Assembly: GCA_963772375.1 (NCBI GenBank)
Contig: CAVYXG010000005.1
Span: forward strand, 620,001-684,000
Direction of reading: 5' to 3'
DNA: 64,000 bases
DNA from: DATBHM01 sp963772375
GTDB taxonomy: Bacteria > Actinomycetota > UBA4738 > JACQTL01
Of this stretch, positions 1 through 8,446 are shown in pieces. How positions within the stretch are numbered: position 1 is the stretch's first letter; each line of letters starts with the position of its first letter. The notes under the pieces are model-generated. The model was not told where the DNA came from. It searched no databases and worked only from the letters and a program-made list of their open reading frames with translations. Both the position numbers and the translations under genes were made by a program.

Positions 1-1932
1 GAGGTCGACGCGGTGTTCGACGCCGCGCCGGTGATCGTCAAGGAGCGCTACGTCATCCAGCGGCAGGTTCCCAACGCCATCGAGCCGCGCGGCGTGCTCT
101 GCCAGCCGAACCCGGCGATGGGCGACTTCACGCTCTACACGTCGACCCAGATTCCGCACATCGTCAAGGTCGCGATGACGCTCGGCACGGGGATCCCCGA
201 GTCGAAGATCCGCGTCGTGGCGCCCCGAGTCGGCGGGGGATTCGGTTCGAAGTTGCAGGTCTACGCCGAGGAGATGCTGGCCCTGGCGCTGGCCAAGCGG
301 CTCGGCCGTCCGGTGAAGTGGACCGAGACCCGGAGCGAGAACTTCCTGGCCACGCACCACGGGCGGGACCAGATCCAGGAGATGGAGCTGGCGGCGGACG
401 AGGACGGGAAGATCAGGGGGTTCCGGGCGAACATCAAGGTGAACATGGGGGCCTACCTCATGATCATCACGCCGGGGACGCCGCTCCTCGGCGCGTGGGT
501 CTACAGCGGCTGCTACGGCGGCGAGGCCTACGGGATCACGTTCACCGGGGTGTTCACCAACACCACGCCGACCGACGCGTACCGCGGCGCCGGCCGCCCG
601 GAGGCGACCTACGCCATCGAACGCACCATGGAGGCGCTCGCCAAGAAGGTCGGGAAGGATCCCGTCGAGATCCGCCGGATGAACTTCATGCCGGCCTCGA
701 ACGAGCCGTTCCCGATACCGGGCGGCCTGATGATCGACAGCGCGAACTACGAGTCCACGCTGGACACGGCGCTGGGCATGGTCGGGTACGACGAGCTGCG
801 GGCGGAGCAGCAGGCCCGGCGCGACCGCGGTGACACGAAGCTGCTCGGGATCGGCTTCTCGACGTACCTCGAGATGTGCGGACTCGCGCCGTCGCGGATC
901 CTGTCGGCGCTGCGCTATGTCGCCGGCGGGTGGGACGGGGCGCAGATCCGGGTGCTGCCCACCGGGAAGGTGGTGGTGGCCATCGGCACGTCGCCGCACG
1001 GCCAGAGCCACGTCACGACCGTGTCGCAGATCGTGGCGGACGACCTCGGCATCCCGGTGGAGGACATCGAGGTCGTGCACTCCGACACGGAGCTCGCGCC
1101 GCTCGGCATGGACACCTACGGCAGTCGCAGCCTGGCCGTCGGGGGCGTGGCCGTGCACCGGGCGGCGATGAAGGTCGTCGAGCAGGCCCGGAAGATCGCG
1201 GCCCACGAGCTGGAGGTCAGCGAGGACGACCTCGACTACGACTCCGGGACGTTCAGCGTGAAGGGTGCGCCGGACAAGGCGCTCACCGTTCCGGCCATCG
1301 CGTTCAGCGCCTGGACGGCGCACAACCTGCCGGACGACGCCGAGCCCTACCTCAACGGCACTGCGGTGTACGACCCGCAGAACTTCGTATGGCCGTTCGG
1401 GGCGCACATCTGCGTGGTCGAGGTCGACACCGAGACCGGGCATGTCGACGTGCAGAAGTACGTCGCGGTCGACGACGTCGGGCGGCTGGTCAACCCGCAG
1501 ATCGTCGACGGACAGGTCGTGGGCGGCGTGATCCAGGGCATCGCGGAGGCGCTGTACGAGGAGGCGGTGTACGACGAGCACGGCACGCTGATGACGTCAT
1601 CGATGTCGAACTACTGCGTCCCGGCAGCGTCGGACGTTCCCTCGATCGAGATCGGGCGGCACGAGACCTGGTCGACGACCAACGAGATGGGGTTCAAGGG
1701 CGTCGGCGAGACCGGGACGATCGCCTCGCCGCCGGCGGTCATCAACGCGGTGAACGACGCGCTGTCCCACCTCGGCGACATCGACGTGGGGAGGCCGGCC
1801 ACGCCGGAACGGGTCTGGCGGGCCATTCACGGTCGGGGCGACGCAGCGCCGGAGGCCGCCTCGGGGCCCGGGCCCGGGGCCGGCACGGGCTCCACGGAAC
1901 GGGCAGCAGCCGAAGGAGGTGACGCCCGGTGA
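1..1932 (+). CDS. coxL: CO/xanthine dehydrogenase-type molybdopterin subunit (CoxL, form II-like), 5' truncated
   Basis: Large catalytic subunit of a molybdenum hydroxylase (aerobic CO dehydrogenase / xanthine oxidase family), binding molybdopterin cytosine dinucleotide. The frame is open at base 1, so the N-terminus lies outside the window and 643 residues are visible. The cofactor loop GGGFGS is at about bases 232-249. The active-site loop reads AYRGAGR (bases 577-597), the form II type, not the AYxCSFR of proven form I CO dehydrogenases. The GVGETG segment with the catalytic Glu is near base 1700. The C-terminus is an unusual Gly/Pro/Ala-rich tail. The stop overlaps the GTG of coxM by four bases (GTGA), and the coxM ribosome site AAGGAGGTGA lies inside coxL. 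The L-M order fits the form II S-L-M layout, with coxS expected just upstream. The family is certain; CO as substrate is not, because form II enzymes use several substrates. Confidence 0.93.
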   Translation, partial: EVDAVFDAAPVIVKERYVIQRQVPNAIEPRGVLCQPNPAMGDFTLYTSTQIPHIVKVAMTLGTGIPESKIRVVAPRVGGGFGSKLQVYAEEMLALALAKRLGRPVKWTETRSENFLATHHGRDQIQEMELAADEDGKIRGFRANIKVNMGAYLMIITPGTPLLGAWVYSGCYGGEAYGITFTGVFTNTTPTDAYRGAGRPEATYAIERTMEALAKKVGKDPVEIRRMNFMPASNEPFPIPGGLMIDSANYESTLDTALGMVGYDELRAEQQARRDRGDTKLLGIGFSTYLEMCGLAPSRILSALRYVAGGWDGAQIRVLPTGKVVVAIGTSPHGQSHVTTVSQIVADDLGIPVEDIEVVHSDTELAPLGMDTYGSRSLAVGGVAVHRAAMKVVEQARKIAAHELEVSEDDLDYDSGTFSVKGAPDKALTVPAIAFSAWTAHNLPDDAEPYLNGTAVYDPQNFVWPFGAHICVVEVDTETGHVDVQKYVAVDDVGRLVNPQIVDGQVVGGVIQGIAEALYEEAVYDEHGTLMTSSMSNYCVPAASDVPSIEIGRHETWSTTNEMGFKGVGETGTIASPPAVINAVNDALSHLGDIDVGRPATPERVWRAIHGRGDAAPEAASGPGPGAGTGSTERAAAEGGDAR

Positions 1933-2762
1933 TCCCGGCGAAGTTCGACTACGAACGGGCCGACTCGCTCGACGCGGCGATCGCGCTGCTCCAGCAGCAC
2001 GGCGACGACGCGAAGCTCCTGGCCGGGGGGCACTCGCTGCTGCCGCTCATGAAGCTGCGCCTCGCCGCGCCGGGCGTGCTGGTGGACATCGGCCGGCTTC
2101 GCGACCTGTCCTACGTTCGCGACGGCGGCGACCACGTGGCCATCGGCGCCCTCACGCGGCACCACGACGTGGCGAACGACCGGACGCTGCGCACCGAGTG
2201 TCCGATCGTCGCGCACACGGCCGGGCTGATCGGCGATCCGCAGGTCCGGCACATGGGCACGATCGGCGGCTCGGTCGCGCACGGCGACCCGGCGTCGGAC
2301 ATGCCGACGGTGCTGCTGGCGCTCGACGCGACGTTCGTCGCGAAGGGGCCGTCCGGCGAGCGGACGATCGGGGTGGGGGAGTTCTTCAACGGGCTGTTCG
2401 AGACCGCGCTGAACCACGACGAGGTGCTCACCGAGATCCGGGTGCCGAAGACCTCGGGCCGCGGGTGGTCGTACCAGAAGTTCCAGCGGAGGTCGCAGGA
2501 CTGGGCGATCGTGGGCGTAGCGGCGGTGATGAGCGGGTCGAACGGCGACGCCGCGATCGCGTACACGAACATGGGCGAGGCGCCCATGCGGGCGACCGCT
2601 GTGGAGCAGGCCCTGTCGGGCGGCTCGGACGCGACGGCGGCGTCGGAGCACGCGGCGGAGGGGACCAACCCGCCGTCCGACACGTTCGCCAGCGCCGACT
2701 ACCGCAAGGCGCTCGCGGCGGTGCTCGTCCGGCGGGCGCTCGAGGAGGCGGCGGCCCGGTAG
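1929..2762 (+). CDS. coxM: FAD-binding medium subunit of molybdenum hydroxylase (CoxM)
   Basis: FAD-binding subunit that passes electrons from the iron-sulfur subunit to the acceptor. It has 277 residues, normal for CoxM. The FAD motifs are present: AGGHS at residues 32-36 and TIGGS followed by HGDPASD at 111-125. The GTG start is set by a perfect AAGGAGGTGA site at 1913-1922 and a four-base overlap with the coxL stop, so the two genes are translationally coupled. A Ser/Ala-rich stretch near residues 230-255 departs from typical homologues. Together with coxL it should form the L-M part of an (LMS)2 hydroxylase. Confidence 0.93.
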   Translation: MIPAKFDYERADSLDAAIALLQQHGDDAKLLAGGHSLLPLMKLRLAAPGVLVDIGRLRDLSYVRDGGDHVAIGALTRHHDVANDRTLRTECPIVAHTAGLIGDPQVRHMGTIGGSVAHGDPASDMPTVLLALDATFVAKGPSGERTIGVGEFFNGLFETALNHDEVLTEIRVPKTSGRGWSYQKFQRRSQDWAIVGVAAVMSGSNGDAAIAYTNMGEAPMRATAVEQALSGGSDATAASEHAAEGTNPPSDTFASADYRKALAAVLVRRALEEAAAR

Positions 2763-2794
2763 CGGCGCGGACATCCGCCGCCACCGCACGGCCG

Positions 2795-2800
2795 TAGGCT
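2795..2800 (+). promoter_or_regulatory. -10 element TAGGCT of a near-leaderless promoter for coxD
   Basis: TAGGCT ends nine bases before the coxD ATG at 2810 and no Shine-Dalgarno sequence lies between them. This matches the actinobacterial TAnnnT -10 pattern that gives leaderless or very short-leader mRNAs. The same arrangement recurs at several other genes in the window. Confidence 0.5.
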
Positions 2801-2809
2801 GTTTGTCGT

Positions 2810-3688
2810 ATGGGCGCGGTCTTCGAGTCGGTCGACGCGGTCGCCGAGGCGCTGCGGAGCGCCTCGTACCTTCCCGACCGCGGGCTGGCGACGGCCATCC
2901 ACCTCTCGCTGGCGCTCGACAAGCCGCTGCTGCTCGAGGGCGAGGCCGGCGTCGGGAAGACCGAGGTCGCGAAGACGCTCGCCGCGCTGCTCGATCGCAG
3001 GCTCATCCGGCTGCAGTGCTACGAGGGCATCGACGCCTCGCAGGCGCTGTACGAGTGGAACTACTCGCGGCAGCTGCTGGCGGTGCGGGCGCTGCGCGAG
3101 GAGGAGGCCTCCGACGCGCTGGTGCACGACGTGTTCGGGCCGGAGTTCCTCATCGAGCGGCCGCTGCTGGCGGCGATCCGCGCAGGGGACCGTGCCGTGC
3201 TGCTGGTCGACGAGCTCGACCGCGCGGACGACGAGTTCGAGGCGTTCCTGCTGGAGGTGCTGTCGGAGTTCGCCGTGACGATCCCCGAGGTCGGCCGCAT
3301 CGACGCGGAACGGCCCCCGGCGGTCGTCATCACGTCGAACCGAACCCGGGAGCTGCACGACGCGTTGAAGCGGCGGTGCCTGTACCACTGGATCGACCAC
3401 CCGGCGATCGAACGCGAGGTCGCCATCGTCCGGCTGCGCGCTCCGGAGGCGACGGAGCAGCTGGCCCACCAGGTGGCCGAGGCGGTCGCGAGGATGCGCC
3501 GGATGACGCTCGCCAAGCCGCCCGGCGTGGCCGAGACGATCGACTGGGCGCACGCGCTGGCGTTCGTCGGGAACGAGTCGCTCGACGTCCAGACGGCCGA
3601 GGACACGCTGGGGATGGTCCTCAAGGACCACGAGGACATCGAGATGGTCCGTCCGGTGCTGCCCCGGGTGGTGGCCGGCGACGCCTGA
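2810..3688 (+). CDS. coxD: MoxR-family AAA+ ATPase, CO dehydrogenase maturation factor CoxD
   Basis: AAA+ ATPase of the MoxR/CoxD group, 292 residues. Walker A GEAGVGKT is at about residues 44-51 and Walker B LLVDELDRAD at 131-140, followed by the sensor 1 region ITSNRTREL. In carboxydotrophs CoxD is a membrane-associated chaperone needed to assemble the copper-sulfur-molybdenum site, and it acts with the VWA protein CoxE. Its place directly after coxLM and before a coxE-like gene supports the same job here. It has its own promoter-like TAGGCT box 47 bases after coxM, so it can be expressed apart from the structural genes. It contains no transmembrane segment. Confidence 0.92.
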   Translation: MGAVFESVDAVAEALRSASYLPDRGLATAIHLSLALDKPLLLEGEAGVGKTEVAKTLAALLDRRLIRLQCYEGIDASQALYEWNYSRQLLAVRALREEEASDALVHDVFGPEFLIERPLLAAIRAGDRAVLLVDELDRADDEFEAFLLEVLSEFAVTIPEVGRIDAERPPAVVITSNRTRELHDALKRRCLYHWIDHPAIEREVAIVRLRAPEATEQLAHQVAEAVARMRRMTLAKPPGVAETIDWAHALAFVGNESLDVQTAEDTLGMVLKDHEDIEMVRPVLPRVVAGDA

Positions 3689-3749
3689 GCGGGAGATCGA
3701 TCCGGTCCGGCCGCTGGTCGGGTTCGGCCGCTCCCTCCGCCGACTCGGC

Positions 3750-4850
3750 ATGCCGGTCGGGCCGGGCCGGGTGCTGTCGTTCGTCCGGGCGGTCGCGGCG
3801 CTCGCTCCCGCCGGCCGGGACGACGTGTACTGGGCCGGGCGGGCCACGCTGATCTCGCGCCACGACCTGATCGAGGACTACGACGCGGCGTTCGACGCAT
3901 GGTTCGGCCTCGACGGGCCCCTGTCGATCGCGATCGAACCCGCCGAAGGCGTGCCGACGCCGGCCGCTCGGCGCGGGGAGCCGCCGGATCGGGACGACCT
4001 CGAGGTGCGGGTCGGCACCACGTCGGCCAGATGGCGCCCCCTCGACGACGACGACGAACCCGGCGACGAGGAGGCCGCGATCGGGATCGTGGCGAGCGAC
4101 GTCGCGGTCGTCCGCCAGAAGTCGTTCGACGAGCTCACCGAGGACGAACAGCGAACCGCCGCGGCCCTGATCCGCCGGCTCCGGCTGCGGGCCCCGCACC
4201 GGTCGTCCCGCCGCACGAGGCCGGCCGCGAAGGGGCAGCGGTTCGACCTCCGGCAGACGCTCCGCCGATCGCTGAAGACCGAGGGCGAACCGATGAAGCG
4301 GGCCTGGCGGACCCAGCGGACGCGGCAGCGGCCGATCGTGCTGATCCTCGACGTCAGCGGGTCGATGGCCCCGTACTCGCGGGCGCTGCTGCTGTTCGCG
4401 CACGCGGCGATGGCGAGCGGGACGCGCGTGGAGGTGTTCGTGTTCGGGACGGAGCTCTCGAGGGTGACGCCGATGCTCCGGCAGCGCGACGCCGAGGAGG
4501 CCCTGCGGCGGATCGGCGAGACCGTCAGCGACTGGGAGGGCGGGACGCGCATCGGTGACTCGCTCCGGGCGCTGCTCGACGGGTGGAGCCAGCGGACGGC
4601 GCTCCGGGGCGCCGAGGTCGTCGTGTGCAGCGACGGCCTGGAGCGGGGCGACCCCGACGTCCTGGCGACCCAGATCGAACGCCTCCACCGGCTGGCCCAC
4701 CGGGTGGTGTGGGTGAACCCGCTCAAGGGGAGCCCCCGCTACGAGCCGCTCGCCCGGGGGATCGCCGCCGCGCTGCCGTTCATCGACGAGTTCGTCGCGG
4801 GCCACAACCTCCACAGCCTGGAGGAGCTGGGCGACCTGCTCACGCGCTGA
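3750..4850 (+). CDS. coxE: VWA-domain protein, CoxE family
   Basis: VWA-containing partner of CoxD. The metal-ion-dependent adhesion motif DVSGSM is at about residues 201-206 counted from the first ATG (3750), inside a typical CoxE C-terminal VWA fold. Residues 60-180 form a charged, variable linker. The start is uncertain: the same frame upstream of 3750 encodes LVGFGRSLRRLG (3714-3749), which looks like the conserved CoxE N-terminus, yet it holds no ATG, GTG or TTG after the coxD stop at 3688; only a CTG at 3714 is available. The gene may use CTG, be coupled to coxD, or have lost its start. It ends at 4850, directly against the convergent Rieske gene. Confidence 0.88.
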   Translation: MPVGPGRVLSFVRAVAALAPAGRDDVYWAGRATLISRHDLIEDYDAAFDAWFGLDGPLSIAIEPAEGVPTPAARRGEPPDRDDLEVRVGTTSARWRPLDDDDEPGDEEAAIGIVASDVAVVRQKSFDELTEDEQRTAAALIRRLRLRAPHRSSRRTRPAAKGQRFDLRQTLRRSLKTEGEPMKRAWRTQRTRQRPIVLILDVSGSMAPYSRALLLFAHAAMASGTRVEVFVFGTELSRVTPMLRQRDAEEALRRIGETVSDWEGGTRIGDSLRALLDGWSQRTALRGAEVVVCSDGLERGDPDVLATQIERLHRLAHRVVWVNPLKGSPRYEPLARGIAAALPFIDEFVAGHNLHSLEELGDLLTR

Positions 4851-5192
4851 TCACCCGGGCTGCTTCGCGCGAACCTCGACCATGCCACCCACCACCCGCG
4901 TGTCGTAGACGACCTGGGGCCGGGTGGCCGGCGGACGGATGACCCGTCCGTCCGTGAGCCAGAACGTGCTGCCGTGCAACGGGCACGACACGGTGGGCTG
5001 TGCGGCGTGGACGTTCACCCGACCCTTGTGGAGCGGCCCGCCGACGTGCGTGCACCGGTCGTTCATCGCGTAGACGCGCTCACCGATCCGGATGACGAAC
5101 AGGTCCGTCTCCTCGACCGTCACACGGATGGCCTTCTCGTTCGGCAGATCGGCGTCCGCCACCGCCGGCGTCCAGTCCTCGAAGCTCCCCAC
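4851..5192 (-). CDS. Rieske [2Fe-2S] ferredoxin-like protein
   Basis: Small soluble Rieske protein of 113 residues with both cluster motifs: C47-T-H49 followed by GGPL, and C70-P-L-H73-G. It resembles the NirD/bphF-type ferredoxins that donate electrons to oxygenases or reductases. The start is a GTG with GGGGGAGGAG about ten bases upstream. It converges on coxE with no gap. No oxygenase partner sits next to it, so its redox partner cannot be named. Confidence 0.88.
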   Translation of the reverse strand: MGSFEDWTPAVADADLPNEKAIRVTVEETDLFVIRIGERVYAMNDRCTHVGGPLHKGRVNVHAAQPTVSCPLHGSTFWLTDGRVIRPPATRPQVVYDTRVVGGMVEVRAKQPG

Positions 5193-5349
5193 CGCCGCGC
5201 TCCTCCCCCGATGTGCTCGATCCCCGGTCCGAACGAACGCGGACTAGCATCCGCCGGAACCGGCGGGGAGGTCCAGCGGACATGGCGGTGGCGGCACGGG
5301 ATGCTCGCCTGGCCGGAGTGGTCGCCGCGGGCTGAACCGAGCTCTCAGC

Positions 5350-6105
5350 TCAGTGCTTCCGGCACCGCCAGACGGTGATCCGCCACAGAAGACGGCTGCC
5401 CTTGCGGCGGAGATTCACCAGGCCATCGGTCACGAGCTGCGCCAGCGCCTGCGACTTCGCGAGCAGGCCGGGCAGCGGCAGCTCGCGGGTGACGATCTCG
5501 TCGACGTTCGCCTCGCCGAACGCCCGGCGCGCGGCGGCGAGGACCCGGTTCTCGGCCTGGATGGTGCCGGTCGGCAGGTACATCACGCCGCCGGTCTCCA
5601 GGCATTCGCCGAGGGTCTCGACCATGGCGACCGGCAGCTCCGCCCCGGTCGGGCCACCCGCGCGCCCGCCGGGGAACCATCCCGATTCCTCGGCGAGGCG
5701 ATCGGGAATCCCGGACACGTCGCCGATGACGACCGCCGCCCGCACGTCGCGGACCGGCTCGAGGAGGTTCCCCACACGGAACTCGGTCCGGTCGGCCAGG
5801 CCGAGCCGCTCGGCGTTCCGGCTGGCGTCCATGACAGCTTCCGGCGCCGCGTCGCACCCGACGACCCGGCCGGCGCCCAGTCTCGCCGCGACGAAGGACA
5901 GCACGCCGCTGCCGCAGCCGACGTCGAGCACGGTCGCGCCTCGAGGGACCTCGAGCGCCCCGGCGACGAGCATCGAGGTCGAGGTCGGTGCGAAGACCGT
6001 CGGCGAGAGCAGGAGCGGGAACGGTCCGGTGGCACCCTTCCACTCGATCGTTCGGATCCCGCCCGGCGTGTTCGTCTCCGGGGGGCCTGGCGGCGTGGAT
6101 GTCAT
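5350..6105 (-). CDS. Class I SAM-dependent methyltransferase
   Basis: Rossmann-fold methyltransferase of 251 residues. Motif I VLDVGCGSG is at about residues 59-67, followed by an acidic residue after the second strand (GCDAAPE), as expected for S-adenosylmethionine binding. The layout resembles methyltransferases that act on proteins or small molecules (the PrmA/50S-L11-like group), but the substrate is not evident. The start at 6105 was chosen because GGAGGG lies five bases upstream and the conserved region begins here; the frame stays open further upstream without family-like sequence. There is no clear operon partner. Confidence 0.82.
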   Translation of the reverse strand: MTSTPPGPPETNTPGGIRTIEWKGATGPFPLLLSPTVFAPTSTSMLVAGALEVPRGATVLDVGCGSGVLSFVAARLGAGRVVGCDAAPEAVMDASRNAERLGLADRTEFRVGNLLEPVRDVRAAVVIGDVSGIPDRLAEESGWFPGGRAGGPTGAELPVAMVETLGECLETGGVMYLPTGTIQAENRVLAAARRAFGEANVDEIVTRELPLPGLLAKSQALAQLVTDGLVNLRRKGSRLLWRITVWRCRKH

Positions 6106-6298
6106 GGGTCCCTCCGATCCGTCGACTGCTCGAGGAAGATCGATGTCGCTCCTCGGGCGGTGTCCGCGTTCCCAGCCGACTGGCGTCGGATGTAGATCTC
6201 CGGACCCTATCAGGACCCGCTGACCGGCACGAGCCCGGTACTGTCTCGATTTCGGCCGGGTGACGGCGGCCAACGGCTCCGCGACGGGCCACACCTAG

Positions 6299-6304
6299 TA
6301 GGCT
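6299..6304 (+). promoter_or_regulatory. -10 element TAGGCT upstream of the mini-protein genes
   Basis: TAGGCT in the 307-base gap between the divergent methyltransferase (start 6105) and the small gene at 6413. It would start transcription near 6311 and give a leader of about 100 bases. A GTG at 6308 lies in frame with the 6413 gene, but the extension looks non-conserved. Nothing else recognisable was seen in this gap. Confidence 0.4.
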
Positions 6305-6412
6305 GGAGTGTCTCGAGGGACCTTCGAGGGTTCGGGCACCCGCTGCACCGGCGCCGTCCGGTCACCCAGCACGGACCTCGCGTTCGGCAACGCACGCCGA
6401 GAGGGAGACATC

Positions 6413-6598
6413 ATGGCGAGGACGTCGCAGGGGGTCGAGTACGGCACCCCGCTCGCGGGGAAGACCGCGGCCCGGGGCACGAGGAACCGCCTGTGCGAGC
6501 ATCGCGGGTGCTCGACGGTCCTGTCGACGTACAACTCGGCGACGACGTGCTGGCTCCACAGCCGGCCGGAGCTGCGACGACCGCTCGACCGGTCCTGA
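6413..6598 (+). CDS. Small Cys/His-rich protein, probable zinc-binding motif
   Basis: A 61-residue basic protein with the pattern C-x4-C-x12-C-x2-H (CEHRGC near residue 28, CWLH near 45). The spacing suggests a single treble-clef or zinc-ribbon-like site, and the segment TVLSTYN between the Cys pairs looks like a conserved signature of small actinobacterial proteins. The ATG at 6413 is preceded by GAGAGGGAG. Zinc binding and any nucleic-acid role are inferred from composition only. It is followed 22 bases later by another small basic protein, probably in the same transcript. Confidence 0.6.
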   Translation: MARTSQGVEYGTPLAGKTAARGTRNRLCEHRGCSTVLSTYNSATTCWLHSRPELRRPLDRS

Positions 6599-6620
6599 TC
6601 GAGCGAGCACGGAGGAACAC

Positions 6621-6857
6621 ATGCCAGAAACGTTCGGAAAGCGCCAGCGCCGCGACGCGCGGACCAGGAAGATCGCGGCCAAGGAGGAGCGCCGCGCCGC
6701 GCGCACGCAGCGCCGCGAGCTCCGGGCCGCCGGCGTGGACGTGGCGCCGCCCGGGACCGAGGAGTCGGTCGATCCCGACGCGCCCTGGCTCGGCGAGGCC
6801 AACCCCGTCGGCGACGACGTGATCACCGCCGACGAGGCCGGCGAGCGCCCCAACTGA
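6621..6857 (+). CDS. Small conserved basic protein, function unknown
   Basis: A 78-residue protein. The first half is a highly charged, predicted helical segment rich in Arg and Lys (residues 6-40); the second half is acidic and proline-rich and probably disordered. GGAGGA lies six bases before the ATG. No domain is recognised. The bipolar charge and the place next to the zinc-motif mini-protein suggest an RNA- or DNA-associated accessory protein, but this is only inference. Confidence 0.6.
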   Translation: MPETFGKRQRRDARTRKIAAKEERRAARTQRRELRAAGVDVAPPGTEESVDPDAPWLGEANPVGDDVITADEAGERPN

Positions 6858-6909
6858 CCGTCCTGCCGGCGGGTTCCTCGAGCTGCCGGCGCGGAATACC
6901 CACACCCGG

Positions 6910-7914
6910 ATGCGCGTGACCGTCCGCACCACCCTCACCCGTTGCCTCGTGGCCGCCGTGCTGCTCGCGGCGTGCGATCGCGCCGGGGCAGCCGGCCCCT
7001 CGCCGGCGCCGGTCGCGCCCACACATGCGTTCCGGACGGTGGTCCCCTCGCTCTCGACCCTGCCGGCCGCTGCGACACCGTGTCCCACGTCGAGCACGAC
7101 CGAGGGCGGCGTCGAGGAGACGCTGTTCGTGGCACCCGGCGGGGGGTGCGTGCTCCCCGACCAGCTCCGGGAGTTCCGGTGCTCGGACTCGGTGGATCCC
7201 GTCGTCGAGGCCGTCGGCCTGCGGTTCCTCGGCGGGCGGTTCGCCATGCAGGTCCCCGGGCTGCCGGAGGACGCGCAATTGATCGGCCACGGCCCCGGCG
7301 AGGACGTGTTCGCGGTGGCCGGCGACCGTCCGACGCTGTACGTGCGGACACCCGACGGCACGGTCCAGCGGTGGCTCCTGCTGCTGAACCGCACCGACGC
7401 CGAGCCGCGCGTGCTGGTCGTCGGCGACTCCATCACGGTCGGGAGCCGGGCCGCCATCGTGCACGTGCTGCCGGGGTGGACGCCGTCGTTCTACGCGAAG
7501 GTCGGCCGGACCACCGACGAGGGCGTGACCGCGGCGAAGACGGTGCACGGCCGCGACGACCTCGATGCGGTCGTGGTGGAGCTCGGGACCAACGAGTCCA
7601 CCGAGCAGGGGTTCCCCGATCGCATCGCGCAGATGCTGCAGGCGGTCGGGCAGGGCCGCCTCGTGGTGTGGGTCACCGTCCACCGCGACCTGGAGTTCGT
7701 CCCGGATCTCAACGGCGACATCCATGCGGCCATGGCCGGGCTCCCCAACGGCGTGGTGGCCGACTGGAACGCCGTCGTGACCCCCGATGACCTGGTGAGC
7801 GACGGCGTGCACCCCGACGATCAGGGCAAGGCGCTGCTGGCGTCGCTCCTGTCCGGCCTGCTGACGCGGTGGGACGACGCCGCGAGCGGCCGCGGCGCCA
7901 CCGCCTGCGCCTGA
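6910..7914 (+). CDS. Lipoprotein with SGNH/GDSL hydrolase domain
   Basis: A 334-residue exported lipoprotein. The N-terminal signal ends in the lipobox L19-A-A-C22, so Cys22 should be lipidated. Residues 25-160 hold a Pro/Thr-rich linker and a small beta-rich region of unknown fold. The hydrolase domain starts at about 165: block I GDSITVG with nucleophile Ser174, block III GTNES at 226-230, and block V DGVHPD with Asp298 and His301. It should be an extracytoplasmic esterase or deacetylase. This is established family behaviour; the substrate is unknown. No neighbour points to a cell-wall or sugar pathway. Confidence 0.82.
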   Translation: MRVTVRTTLTRCLVAAVLLAACDRAGAAGPSPAPVAPTHAFRTVVPSLSTLPAAATPCPTSSTTEGGVEETLFVAPGGGCVLPDQLREFRCSDSVDPVVEAVGLRFLGGRFAMQVPGLPEDAQLIGHGPGEDVFAVAGDRPTLYVRTPDGTVQRWLLLLNRTDAEPRVLVVGDSITVGSRAAIVHVLPGWTPSFYAKVGRTTDEGVTAAKTVHGRDDLDAVVVELGTNESTEQGFPDRIAQMLQAVGQGRLVVWVTVHRDLEFVPDLNGDIHAAMAGLPNGVVADWNAVVTPDDLVSDGVHPDDQGKALLASLLSGLLTRWDDAASGRGATACA

Positions 7915-7958
7915 CCCTGACTCAGGTCGATGCGCTGAAGCTGCAACCGGGGCGTCCG

Positions 7959-7964
7959 TAGACT
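7959..7964 (+). promoter_or_regulatory. -10 element TAGACT of a leaderless promoter for the truncated hemoglobin gene
   Basis: TAGACT ends seven bases before the GTG at 7972, the spacing expected when transcription starts at the first base of the start codon. There is no Shine-Dalgarno sequence. It supports the GTG start. Confidence 0.55.
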
Positions 7965-7971
7965 GCCCTGC

Positions 7972-8352
7972 GTGCAGGAGGAGCGTTCGCTCTACGACGA
8001 GGTCGGCGGGTTCGCGTTCTTCGAGCGACTGGTGGACCGGTTCTACGACGGGGTCGCGGAGGATCCGGTCCTTCGTCCCGTGTACCCGGAGGAGGACCTC
8101 ACGTTCGCACGGCGCAAGCTCGCGCTGTTCCTCGCGGAGTACTGGGGCGGGCCGGCCGAGTACAGCGCGCTCCGCGGTCATCCGGCGCTCCGCATGCGGC
8201 ACGCGCCGTTCGAGATCGGTCCGGCCGAACGTGACCGGTGGCTGTTCAACATGCGGGCGGCGATCGCCTCGCTCGACCCGGCGCCCGCCGTGGCGAACGC
8301 CCTGCTGGCCTACTTCGAGATGGCCGCCCCCGCGCTGCAGAACAGCGAGTGA
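7972..8352 (+). CDS. Group II truncated hemoglobin (GlbO type)
   Basis: A 126-residue 2-on-2 globin, normal for trHb group II. The proximal histidine is His77 in RMRHAPF, Tyr25 in RFYDG fits the B10 position, and Trp90 in DRWLFNM fits the group II G8 tryptophan. Such proteins bind O2 and NO and are linked to NO detoxification or to delivering O2 to membrane oxidases. Start GTG with a leaderless promoter (7959-7964). It stands alone between a lipoprotein and a VOC protein. Confidence 0.9.
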   Translation: MQEERSLYDEVGGFAFFERLVDRFYDGVAEDPVLRPVYPEEDLTFARRKLALFLAEYWGGPAEYSALRGHPALRMRHAPFEIGPAERDRWLFNMRAAIASLDPAPAVANALLAYFEMAAPALQNSE

Positions 8353-8446
8353 CCGCTCCACCCACGTGGCTCCGACCACTCCGGAATGGCCGCGCCCGGA
8401 GTCGCGTTGCACGATGTCCCCGAACTGACGCGAAAGGCGGTCGGCC

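Noticed and set aside
1827..2789. 320-codon minus-strand frame opposite coxM
   Set aside because: Arg/Val/His-rich shadow; coxM on the plus strand has both FAD motifs and a perfect ribosome site.
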